Source of the DNA: JAWXCM01 sp034408745
Lineage (GTDB): Bacteria; Acidobacteriota; Terriglobia; Bryobacterales; Bryobacteraceae
DNA length: 13,080 bases
Assembly (NCBI GenBank): GCA_034408745.1
Contig: JAWXCM010000032.1
Span: forward strand, 1 to 13,080
Direction of reading: 5' to 3'
The position numbers and the translations under genes are program-made. Within the stretch, counting starts at the first letter, position 1. Every line of letters begins with the position of its first letter. Below the pieces are notes generated by a model that saw nothing but the letters and a program-made list of their open reading frames with translations, was not told the origin of the DNA and made no database searches. This document shows, one piece after another, positions 6,507 to 13,024 of this stretch.

Positions 6507-8329
6507 GGCGCAGGGACTTCGAACGCGACGCGCGTGCCTGCCGTGTCGTCGAACGTGACGGTCAGCTCGGACTGGGAACCATACATGAGGCTTAGTCGCT
6601 GGCGCACGTTGTCGAGCCCAATGCCGTTCCCGCGAGTGGGCGCGCTGGCGCGAAACCCGGCACCGCTGTCGCGCACCTCGACTGAGATTCGGTCCGCATG
6701 CCACGCCACTGTGAGCGAGATAAAGCCAGGCCCGGGCGTTGCGGCGATGCCGTGTCGAATGCCATTCTCTACCAGTGGCTGGATGCAGAGCGGGGGCACG
6801 CGGACGTCCAGCGCACGCGGGTCCACGTCGAGCCGCACCTGAAGACGGTCCCCGAGCCGCAACTGTTCGATCTCCAGGTAGGCTTTCACGATGCGCAGCT
6901 CTTCGGACAACGCAATGGTGGCACCGTCGGTCTGGAGGAAGTAGCGGAACACGTCGGCGAGATTCAGCACGGTCCGGCGGGCACCCTCGGCGCTTCGGGG
7001 AATGGTGCCGTACAGAGCGTTCAGCGAGTTGAACAGGAAGTGCGGATTGATCTGTGCATGCAGGGCTTTCAGTTCGGCTTCGGTCGCCAGACGCTCCATG
7101 TGTTCGGAGCGAAAGCGCTCAATCTGACTGACTACCACGAGCGCGAGTTGTACCAGGTCGCGGATGTCCTCGCTGAGGTAGCGGCGGCCGCCAGCTCGCC
7201 GGCCCAGCAGCAGGTAGATGGCGTCGCCACGGGAGAAGCGGAGGGGCACGATGACATCGGCCCAGACGGCGTCGGGCAGGGTTCCGGTCACGATCTCCGG
7301 CAGCAGCAGCGTCGAGTCGGATGGGGCGGCGCGGAGTTCCATACGCTCGGCGTTGACGTGCCCGGCAATGGCTCTTGCCGCGTCGTTGAGCAGATCCTGC
7401 TCGCTCCGGACAGCGGGCTTTTCGATCAGGCGCGAGATTGCGGTTTGCAGAGAGGGTCGGCGGAAGACGCGCCGGGTGAGCCATGCCTGGAGTCCGGAGC
7501 GAAGAGCGGCGAAAAGCACCAGGGCGCAGCACGCGCCGGTGATGAGGACACCGGCGAGGAAGGGGTCGGCCGCACTGCGCTCCAGCAGGCGCCATTTTTC
7601 GTCTGCGGCCAGCCAGGCGAGCGTCAGCCCCGCGGCGAGACCGCCGCTGGCCAGGAATCGCACGAACGCGTCCATCAGCAGGAACCGGTAATCCTGCAAC
7701 ACGATGAAGACGGCGAGCGGAATCCCGGCGTGGTGGAGCGCGATCTCCTCCGACCAGAGGTGCGTGGAGTGGCTCTCGCCAAAGTGCACAAACGAGCCGG
7801 CGAACAGAATCAGCGCGAGCGGCACCAGCACGCCTGACAACAATCTTCGACGCTCAGCCCCCGCGTGTACCCGCCAGATGGACAACAGCGCGAGCACCGC
7901 GAACACTACGGCAATCAACAGCAGACCGAGGCGGTGCAGGTCGACATGGTGGGTCACCAACTCGGCCAGGTGGAGCAGAACCGCGGCGGTGCTGGCGAGC
8001 CAGCCCACGACGCGCAGACTCCGGGCCGCGCCCTTGAGTGAGATTGCCAGCAGCAGCGCAGGGAGCAGGCTGAGGCAGGCAAATCCGATGGCCGCGGCCG
8101 CGGATGCCAGGCCCGATCCGGCAAACCAGGGCGACAGCGCGATCAGCGAGCCTGCATTCCAGCCGACAGCCAGCAGAGCCGCTCCGGCGGCGAGGCCCGG
8201 GACACCCGTCCGGCGGACCCAGCTGTCGCGCAGCAGCAGAATCAGGAGCAGGCCGAACACCACGGCACCCGCGGAGTGGCCGATGGAGTTGATCAGCAGC
8301 GGCTCGTGGATGTTTAACAGCTCGGGCAT
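6482..8329 (-). CDS. Multi-pass LytS-type sensor histidine kinase
   Basis: A 615-residue membrane histidine kinase. The first 280 or so residues contain about eight or nine hydrophobic segments and no large periplasmic loop, so the signal is probably sensed in or close to the membrane. One segment pair is rich in His (around 190-200) before an aromatic-rich helix. A GAF-like domain of moderate clarity spans roughly 300-400. The His-kinase (LytS/YehU type) block N-P-H-F-L-F-N has the phosphoacceptor His430. The ATPase domain shows the N box V-E-N (Asn522), the D-S-G-A-G block (Asp554) and G-N-G-I-G-L (567-572). All catalytic boxes look intact. Its start lies 3 nt after the phosphodiesterase stop and its end overlaps the regulator start, indicating co-expression. 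No clear Shine-Dalgarno precedes the ATG. The sensory input cannot be deduced. Confidence 0.93.
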   Translation of the reverse strand: MPELLNIHEPLLINSIGHSAGAVVFGLLLILLLRDSWVRRTGVPGLAAGAALLAVGWNAGSLIALSPWFAGSGLASAAAAIGFACLSLLPALLLAISLKGAARSLRVVGWLASTAAVLLHLAELVTHHVDLHRLGLLLIAVVFAVLALLSIWRVHAGAERRRLLSGVLVPLALILFAGSFVHFGESHSTHLWSEEIALHHAGIPLAVFIVLQDYRFLLMDAFVRFLASGGLAAGLTLAWLAADEKWRLLERSAADPFLAGVLITGACCALVLFAALRSGLQAWLTRRVFRRPSLQTAISRLIEKPAVRSEQDLLNDAARAIAGHVNAERMELRAAPSDSTLLLPEIVTGTLPDAVWADVIVPLRFSRGDAIYLLLGRRAGGRRYLSEDIRDLVQLALVVVSQIERFRSEHMERLATEAELKALHAQINPHFLFNSLNALYGTIPRSAEGARRTVLNLADVFRYFLQTDGATIALSEELRIVKAYLEIEQLRLGDRLQVRLDVDPRALDVRVPPLCIQPLVENGIRHGIAATPGPGFISLTVAWHADRISVEVRDSGAGFRASAPTRGNGIGLDNVRQRLSLMYGSQSELTVTFDDTAGTRVAFEVPAPCAIQVSR

Positions 8330-8332
8330 GGG

Positions 8333-8986
8333 TTACTTGTGGCGGCGAAGCACGCGCAGGAGGTCCGCCGGATGGTCGGTCTGAATCCCGGTGGCGCCGC
8401 GTTGTGCCGCGTCGAGCCAGGCGGCTTCGTTATCATCCTTCCCGAGCCGGTCGACGAAGATACCCACCCTGGCCGCACGGGCCACCGCCAGAACTTCGTC
8501 GCGGAAGTCATTGCGGTCGAACGCTATGATTTTGGGCTTTAGTTCGTCCAGGAGTCCTTTCAGGACCGGCGCGGACACGGCTTCGGGCATGCAGAGGTGT
8601 CCCTGTCGAAGCGCGAACAGCGCGCGGTGCAGTGCGAGGCTGCCATACACCACCGAGCGGTCGAGCATACGGTGCGCGCGCAGCCGGTCGACGATGGCGG
8701 GTGCGGTGATCTGTTTGGCGTCGAGATACAACCGGCAACCACCAGGGCGGAGCAGGTCGAGAGCGTCGTCGAATGTTGGAAGTCCCGATGCATCGGTGAA
8801 CGCGTCATGAGACAGCACGAACTTGCCCTCGGGCGTGGTTCGGACGTCGAGCTCCACCCAGTCGACGCCAAGACGAATCGAGTCCTCGATCGCGGTGAGC
8901 GTGTTGTCGGGCTTTCCGCCCCGATGTGCGATCACCTGCACCGGCGCCGGCGCCAGGGCGGCCATCAGCAGAGTGCGGCGGGTCAT
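8333..8986 (-). CDS. Compact glycerophosphodiester phosphodiesterase-family protein
   Basis: A short (217-residue) TIM-barrel phosphodiesterase of the GlpQ/UgpQ family, which normally splits glycerophosphodiesters into an alcohol and glycerol 3-phosphate with a divalent metal. Visible catalytic residues are His21-Arg22-Gly23, Glu45 and Asp47 (E-L-D-V) and His60 (S-H-D). The usual P-E-N-T after HRG reads P-D-N-T, and the later metal-binding Glu position appears as Asp89 in L-D-A-K. The stretch after His60, which in typical members contains an R-T-T-x-G-type segment, is shortened by roughly 20 residues. A T-R-R-T-L-L leader precedes, but HRG follows so closely that export is uncertain. The ATG at 8986 makes an ATGA overlap with the CBM9-like gene stop; a longer reading from 9058 would lie inside that gene. 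Activity on membrane lipid headgroups or sugar phosphodiesters is possible. Confidence 0.85.
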   Translation of the reverse strand: MTRRTLLMAALAPAPVQVIAHRGGKPDNTLTAIEDSIRLGVDWVELDVRTTPEGKFVLSHDAFTDASGLPTFDDALDLLRPGGCRLYLDAKQITAPAIVDRLRAHRMLDRSVVYGSLALHRALFALRQGHLCMPEAVSAPVLKGLLDELKPKIIAFDRNDFRDEVLAVARAARVGIFVDRLGKDDNEAAWLDAAQRGATGIQTDHPADLLRVLRRHK

Positions 8987-9792
8987 CGGCGTTTCGGCGA
9001 AAGCCGCAGGGTGCCGAAGTTGTTGAGCTGCGTCCGCGTGGTCTTCGCGCCGGACCACCAGTCTTCATGGTGGAAATTACCGAAGTTCCCCGCCCCGGTC
9101 TCCTTCAGATCCAGGTCGCCGAGCGCGATGTTCAGTCCCACCTCGCGTTCGCCGTCGCGCGCCGGATCGTAGAAGTGCCCGGGAGCGATCTCAAAGCAGG
9201 GGTCGAACGCGGCGGACCACTCGACGATATAGCCCTTGCCGCCGGGCTTGCGCTTCGCCGAGCACTGCTGCGCTCCAGTCTGAATCCACTTTGCGTAGGT
9301 ATTCCAGGCCGACTCGTCGCGGCGCGGCTCGCCTTCCATCAGGCCGCCGACACCGATTCCACCCAGCCGGCTTTTCGTCAAATTGCAGACCATCTGCCAC
9401 GATGCGCCATTGCCAGCAGCGCTCTCATTCCCCTTCCATGTGTTCCGGGCGTTGATCAGGATCTCCATCTCATCGCCGAACCAGGGCCAGCCTTCTCGCG
9501 TCAGCTCATGCGCTTTCGGGTTGTTGTCGGGGAGCCAGCGGGGAGTGTCGATGCCGTACAGCACGTCGTCGGTGACCTCGAAGGCAAAATACACACGCTT
9601 GCCGTCGTGCTTCACCCAGCCTTTCAAGGAAAGGTCGGCGGGACTGGTTGTGGGGGAGAACGTGGAAATCCAGCCGGAGACGCCTGTGATGGGAGTGGCG
9701 TCGCGATACTCGCCAGGTGAGAGGACACCGTCCACCTTCGGCGTGCTGCCGAGGTGTGCCGTCAAAACCACTGCTGCCGCGAAGAGCAGCAT
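8983..9792 (-). CDS. Secreted CBM9-like (carbohydrate-binding, DOMON-fold) protein
   Basis: A 269-residue protein that begins with a short hydrophobic signal peptide, probably cleaved near residue 12-14. The rest fits one carbohydrate-binding module family 9-type beta sandwich: V-D-G-V-L-S-P-G-E-Y near the start, then F-A-F-E-V-T-D-D, then W-F-G-D-E-M-E-I-L-I-N, and finally N-F-G-T-L-R-L at the end. Many Trp residues could stack on sugar rings. In some secreted proteins this module stands alone or is attached to glycosidases; here no catalytic domain is seen. A Shine-Dalgarno AGGAG 8 nt upstream fixes the ATG at 9792, and the ribosome site lies inside the last codons of cpoB, 4 nt from its stop. 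The ligand is unknown; a cell-envelope or extracellular glycan is an inference from context. It is also similar in outline to the sugar-binding part of some heme/DOMON proteins. Confidence 0.78.
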   Translation of the reverse strand: MLLFAAAVVLTAHLGSTPKVDGVLSPGEYRDATPITGVSGWISTFSPTTSPADLSLKGWVKHDGKRVYFAFEVTDDVLYGIDTPRWLPDNNPKAHELTREGWPWFGDEMEILINARNTWKGNESAAGNGASWQMVCNLTKSRLGGIGVGGLMEGEPRRDESAWNTYAKWIQTGAQQCSAKRKPGGKGYIVEWSAAFDPCFEIAPGHFYDPARDGEREVGLNIALGDLDLKETGAGNFGNFHHEDWWSGAKTTRTQLNNFGTLRLSPKRR

Positions 9793-9796
9793 AGCG

Positions 9797-10711
9797 TTAT
9801 CTCCTGCGAGCCGCAGGCCTTAAGGGCGAGGCGGCAGCTTTGGGAACACTCAGGCCGAGGGCGGCGCGCTGGGTACGAGCCTTGGGCGCCACTTCCGAAT
9901 TCGGGTACTTCTGGATCACTGTCAGGAACTCCTGAGCAGCCTGTGTCCGCTGACCCGACTTCAGCATTGCCATGCCCTTCATGTAGGTGGCGTCGGCACT
10001 CTTGTTGTTCTCGCCGTACTTTTCCAGCACGGTGTCGAAGGCTTGAATCGCGGCCGGAAAATCGTTCCTGTCGTAGGCGTTCTGTCCGATGTAGAACTGT
10101 GCGTTGGGGGCCAGTTCGGTGGTGCCGAACCACTTGAGGTACTCCTGGAAGCCCTGGGTGGCGAGGTCGAGGTTGCCCCGGCTGCGGTCGGTCATCGCCG
10201 TCTGGTAAAGCTGCTGTGCCGACATTCCTGCGGGCGGACCCGAGGGCGCGGCGGCCGAGCCCGAAGGCGGAGCGGCACCGGGAGGCGGCGCGGCGGGAGT
10301 CTGGAGAATCTTCACACTTGAGTTGAGGTCGACAAGCTGGGCCTGCACTTTGGCGAGCGTCTCATTCATGGCCGAAACGTTCTCGCGCACGGCCTGAAAG
10401 TCATTGCTCATCTGGTCGACTTTGGAGCTGACGCTGGTGATTGGCGCCGAAAGCTGCTGCGAGAGGCGATCTCGCAGACCGCTTTCCAGTACCGCGATTG
10501 AGGTGTTGGTTTTGGACGAGGTGTCGAGAGCCTGCTGCATCAGCGTCGTCATGGCAGCCAGCCGCTCATTCATCGCGCTCTGCATCTGGCGCACCTGATC
10601 CTGCAGTTGCGCGATGTCGCGCTGGAGTTGAATCATCTCCTTGGACGGGGCGCCGAAGGCCACGGAGGCGACGGCCAGAAACATCACAGCAGGTTTTAAA
10701 AGCCGATTCAT
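9797..10711 (-). CDS. cpoB: Cell division coordinator CpoB / YbgF-like TPR protein
   Basis: A 304-residue periplasmic protein of the YbgF/CpoB family, which works with the Tol-Pal complex to link outer-membrane constriction to septal peptidoglycan synthesis. Residues 1-20 form a signal peptide ending in F-G-A. A long Gln/Asp-rich helical region (about 23-120) should form a coiled coil, as expected of the trimerising N-terminal part. A Pro/Ala/Gly/Ser-rich linker follows (about 124-152). The C-terminal half (about 155-280) contains TPR-type repeats with blocks such as F-Q-E-Y-L, A-I-Q-A-F-D and Y-P-N-S-E-V-A. The ATG at 10711 is chosen because AGGAG sits 9 nt upstream; a TTG one codon earlier is less likely. 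The gene follows pal, the usual tolB-pal-ybgF order. The gene downstream begins only 4 nt after its stop. Confidence 0.92.
   Translation of the reverse strand: MNRLLKPAVMFLAVASVAFGAPSKEMIQLQRDIAQLQDQVRQMQSAMNERLAAMTTLMQQALDTSSKTNTSIAVLESGLRDRLSQQLSAPITSVSSKVDQMSNDFQAVRENVSAMNETLAKVQAQLVDLNSSVKILQTPAAPPPGAAPPSGSAAAPSGPPAGMSAQQLYQTAMTDRSRGNLDLATQGFQEYLKWFGTTELAPNAQFYIGQNAYDRNDFPAAIQAFDTVLEKYGENNKSADATYMKGMAMLKSGQRTQAAQEFLTVIQKYPNSEVAPKARTQRAALGLSVPKAAASPLRPAARRR
9801..9805 (-). promoter_or_regulatory. Ribosome binding site of the CBM9-like gene
   Basis: AGGAG on the minus strand lies 8 nt before the ATG at 9792. It is embedded in the Arg-Arg codons that end cpoB, so initiation is likely coupled to termination of cpoB translation. 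It decides the chosen start. Confidence 0.7.
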
Positions 10712-10720
10712 CAATGGGAA

Positions 10721-10725
10721 CTCCT
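10721..10725 (-). promoter_or_regulatory. Ribosome binding site of cpoB
   Basis: AGGAG on the minus strand, 9 nt before ATG 10711. It can pair with CTCC in the preceding 10730-10733 stretch, forming a short 4-bp stem with a 5-nt loop, so the large hairpin next to it may influence access. This is a structural suggestion only. Confidence 0.6.
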
Positions 10726-10732
10726 GAAGGGA

Positions 10733-10768
10733 GGACCGGAAGCTTCGCGTTACCGCAGCTCCCGGTCC
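10733..10768 (-). other. Strong hairpin in the pal-cpoB gap
   Basis: In minus-strand RNA, the segment 10768-10757 (GGACCGGGAGCU) pairs with 10744-10733 (AGCUUCCGGUCC) over 12 consecutive base pairs with a single G-U wobble. The 12-nt loop can itself fold as GCG, the tetraloop GUAA, then CGC. The hairpin lies in the 72-nt gap between the pal stop and the cpoB start. No U-run follows, so it is unlikely to be an efficient intrinsic terminator. It could protect the pal message 3' end or damp expression of cpoB and the genes beyond it. Confidence 0.6.
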
Positions 10769-10783
10769 CGTTGGGTTACAGAG

Positions 10784-11587
10784 TTACTGACCCGCCGAGA
10801 AATGCGCGCGGCGGTTCTTCTGCCAGCAGCCTTCGCTGGAATCAGTGCACTGTGGGCGCTCCTTGCCGTAGCTAACGGGCTTCAGGCGGTCGGCGGGTAC
10901 GCCGAGCTGCACCAGAAACTCCTTGGCGGCGGTGGCGCGGCGGTCGGCCAGACCGAGGTTGTACTCGGCCGAACCGCGCTCATCGGCATGGCCTTCCACG
11001 ACGATGGCTGAAACCGGGTTGTCGGCCAGAGCGGCCTTGAGAACGTCGGCGTTGCGGGTAAGCACCGCGCGGGCGTCTTCACGAATCGTGCTCTGGTCGT
11101 AATCGAAGAGGGCGTCCTGGACATCGGACGACAGGATCTCCGACAAAGACTTCTTCGATGGCTGCCGAACGGGCGGCGGCGGCGGAGGCGCGGTCACATT
11201 CACGGTCGCGGTAGATGTGGCCGTACCGCCCGGACCAGTGACGGTCAGGGTGTAAGTGGTGGTGTTACCCGGGAACACCTGGCGGCTGCCGCTGGCGTTC
11301 ACGGAACCGATGGCCGGCTCGATGGAGATGCCACTGGTCTCGCCGGAAACGCTCCAGCGGAGAGTGGACGCCTGGCCGCGCTCAATGGCGGACGGCTCGG
11401 CGGTAAAACTGCTGACTGTGGGCCGTGCTGGCGTTGGCGCCGCTTTCGGCGTCACAACCGGCGGTGGCGGCGGGGGCGGTGCCGGTGGCGGCGTTTTCTT
11501 CTTACAACCCACCGCGAAAAGACTCAGGGCCAATGCCAGGACAACGACACTGGAGTGTGTACGACTTGCTATTTTGTCAAGTCCCAT
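10784..11587 (-). CDS. pal: Peptidoglycan-associated lipoprotein Pal with Ig-like insert
   Basis: A 267-residue outer-membrane lipoprotein that binds peptidoglycan through its OmpA-like C-terminal domain. The lipobox L-F-A-V-G-C gives lipidated Cys28, followed by three Lys. A Pro-rich tract (about 33-56) leads to an Ig-like beta-sandwich (about 57-131, ending in T-Y-T-L-T-V-T), then a second Pro-rich stretch, then the OmpA-like domain (about 155-267). The G-H-A-D-E-R-G motif has Asp202, with the downstream R-R pair in the family position for diaminopimelate binding. Cys247 and Cys254 near the end could form a disulfide. Typical enteric Pal is about 170 residues, so the Ig-like domain and linkers explain the extra length. 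The gene starts 36 nt after tolB. The best Shine-Dalgarno, AGGAGG, is 13 nt from the ATG, which is a longer spacing than usual. Confidence 0.93.
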   Translation of the reverse strand: MGLDKIASRTHSSVVVLALALSLFAVGCKKKTPPPAPPPPPPPVVTPKAAPTPARPTVSSFTAEPSAIERGQASTLRWSVSGETSGISIEPAIGSVNASGSRQVFPGNTTTYTLTVTGPGGTATSTATVNVTAPPPPPPVRQPSKKSLSEILSSDVQDALFDYDQSTIREDARAVLTRNADVLKAALADNPVSAIVVEGHADERGSAEYNLGLADRRATAAKEFLVQLGVPADRLKPVSYGKERPQCTDSSEGCWQKNRRAHFSAGQ

Positions 11588-11600
11588 CCTCGTTGACTTT

Positions 11601-11606
11601 CCTCCT
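11601..11606 (-). promoter_or_regulatory. Distant Shine-Dalgarno of pal
   Basis: A perfect AGGAGG on the minus strand lies 13 nt before the pal ATG, wider than the usual 5-9 nt. A second weaker GAGG abuts the ATG. No better in-frame start was found, so the ATG at 11587 is kept. Confidence 0.5.
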
Positions 11607-11623
11607 CTTAGATCCCTCTGAAA

Positions 11624-13024
11624 CTACTTGCTCCACACAGGCATAGTATTTTCGCCCTGTGTGGTGAGCTGCTTAACCTGCGAGCCGTCGGCCAGCATGG
11701 AATACAGTTGCTGCGTCCGGCCGACCCTGCGCGAGAACACAATATGCTTACCGTCCGGCGCCCAGGTCGGATTTTCATTCCGGCCGGCGCCATGCGTCAG
11801 CTGTTCCACACGGCGACTTGCCACATCCATGACGAAGATATTGAAGTTCCCCGGTTCGAAACCCTTCGTCCACGCAAACGCGATGTGCTGCCCTTCCGGA
11901 TGCCATGCGGGGTTCGAAGCTTCCCCTTCCCCCGTGGTGAGCCGGACTATGTCTGTGCCTTCAATATTCATCTTATATAGTTGCTGAGGTCCTGAGCGAC
12001 CGGACACAAAAACAACTTCCGAACGATTCTTCGGATTCACCTTCGGTTCCACTTCCACGGCCCGTACTGACGTGATTCGACGCAAGTTACGACCGTCAGC
12101 CGAGCAAATGTAAATCTGCGCGTATCCGCCTCCCGCCGTGGAAGAGAACAAAATCTCGCTACCGTCGGGCGTAAACGAGGGCGTTGCGTTCATGGATGCG
12201 TCCTGATTGTAGAACGGAAGTCGGCGCCCCGTCAGGAGGGAATGCACCAGGATCTCGGGGCGATTTCGCAGGAATGAGGTAAACGCTACCTTACTGCCAT
12301 CCGGCGCTACGGCAGGTGTCGTAGAAATCGACTTGTAGGACGTCACCGGCTTCTGATTTGAGCCGTCATAGTCCATCATCCAGATTTCTTTACTGCCGCT
12401 GCGCGTCGACACGAAAACGACCTTCGACCCGTTCAGACTGGTGGCGCCGAACGTCTTCAGAATGTCGGCGGCAAACTGGCGGGCCACATCGCGGGCGCCA
12501 GCCTCATCCAGCGTCGAATTGTAGACCTTGCCCAATACCTGCGCGCCCGACGCGTCGGGCTGACCGACGTTGTAGAGCCAGCCGTAGAGCACCAGACGTC
12601 CGCCCTGCACCGCCGTGTAGCCGATGGGACTGTACGTGGCGTTCACGGGAGGCCCGCTCCAGTCGCGGAGCCTGCGCCCGAGCTCGCGAGTGGCCTGCGC
12701 CGCAGCGCCCGTGCTGGGGCGTGAGTTAGCCGGCTGCCGCGAATCCTCGCTCATCCAGTCCTCAGGCCGCTGCGGCACATTGAGCGGGTACGACGTCTTC
12801 GGCACCATACGGAAGAGGCCGGAGCCGTCGAGCTCATCCCACAACACCTGGTTGAAGACGCCCATCTGAGCCTGGGCTTCGGCGGCGCCGCGGAAGTCGG
12901 GCACGGCCATGGAGCCCTTTCCGCCCGGCTTTTCGATTCCAATAACAATGCGGTCCTGAGCCACCAGAGCGGCGGCAATCGCGAGCGCGAACAGCGAAAC
13001 GGCGGTAATTGTAGTTTTCTTCAT
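11624..13024 (-). CDS. tolB: Tol-Pal system protein TolB
   Basis: A 466-residue periplasmic protein that interacts with Pal and completes the Tol-Pal system for outer-membrane integrity and division. A signal peptide covers residues 1-22 (cleavage near A-L-V-A). The N-terminal TolB domain (about 24-195) is followed by a beta-propeller (about 197-466) of repeated blades with patterns such as S-P/A-P-D-G-S-K-V-A-F and N-P-x-W-x-P-D-G-K-H-I-V-F. The N-terminal domain carries an extra Ala/Arg/Gln-rich stretch near 88-126 compared with the enteric protein. I start at ATG 13024, not 13045, because it gives a clean M-K-K-T signal peptide and an ATGA overlap with the upstream gene. Pal follows 36 nt downstream in the classic order. 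Minus-strand tolQ, tolR and tolA would be expected beyond the window. Confidence 0.95.
   Translation of the reverse strand: MKKTTITAVSLFALAIAAALVAQDRIVIGIEKPGGKGSMAVPDFRGAAEAQAQMGVFNQVLWDELDGSGLFRMVPKTSYPLNVPQRPEDWMSEDSRQPANSRPSTGAAAQATRELGRRLRDWSGPPVNATYSPIGYTAVQGGRLVLYGWLYNVGQPDASGAQVLGKVYNSTLDEAGARDVARQFAADILKTFGATSLNGSKVVFVSTRSGSKEIWMMDYDGSNQKPVTSYKSISTTPAVAPDGSKVAFTSFLRNRPEILVHSLLTGRRLPFYNQDASMNATPSFTPDGSEILFSSTAGGGYAQIYICSADGRNLRRITSVRAVEVEPKVNPKNRSEVVFVSGRSGPQQLYKMNIEGTDIVRLTTGEGEASNPAWHPEGQHIAFAWTKGFEPGNFNIFVMDVASRRVEQLTHGAGRNENPTWAPDGKHIVFSRRVGRTQQLYSMLADGSQVKQLTTQGENTMPVWSK

Noticed and set aside
6698..7837. 379-residue plus-strand open frame opposite the sensor kinase
   Set aside because: The minus strand holds the full set of histidine-kinase boxes in one frame, while this frame is rich in Gln, Gly and Val without domain structure.
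11161..11495. G-rich plus-strand runs as a quadruplex or repeat element
   Set aside because: They are the complement of codons for the two Pro-rich linkers of Pal and need no separate explanation.
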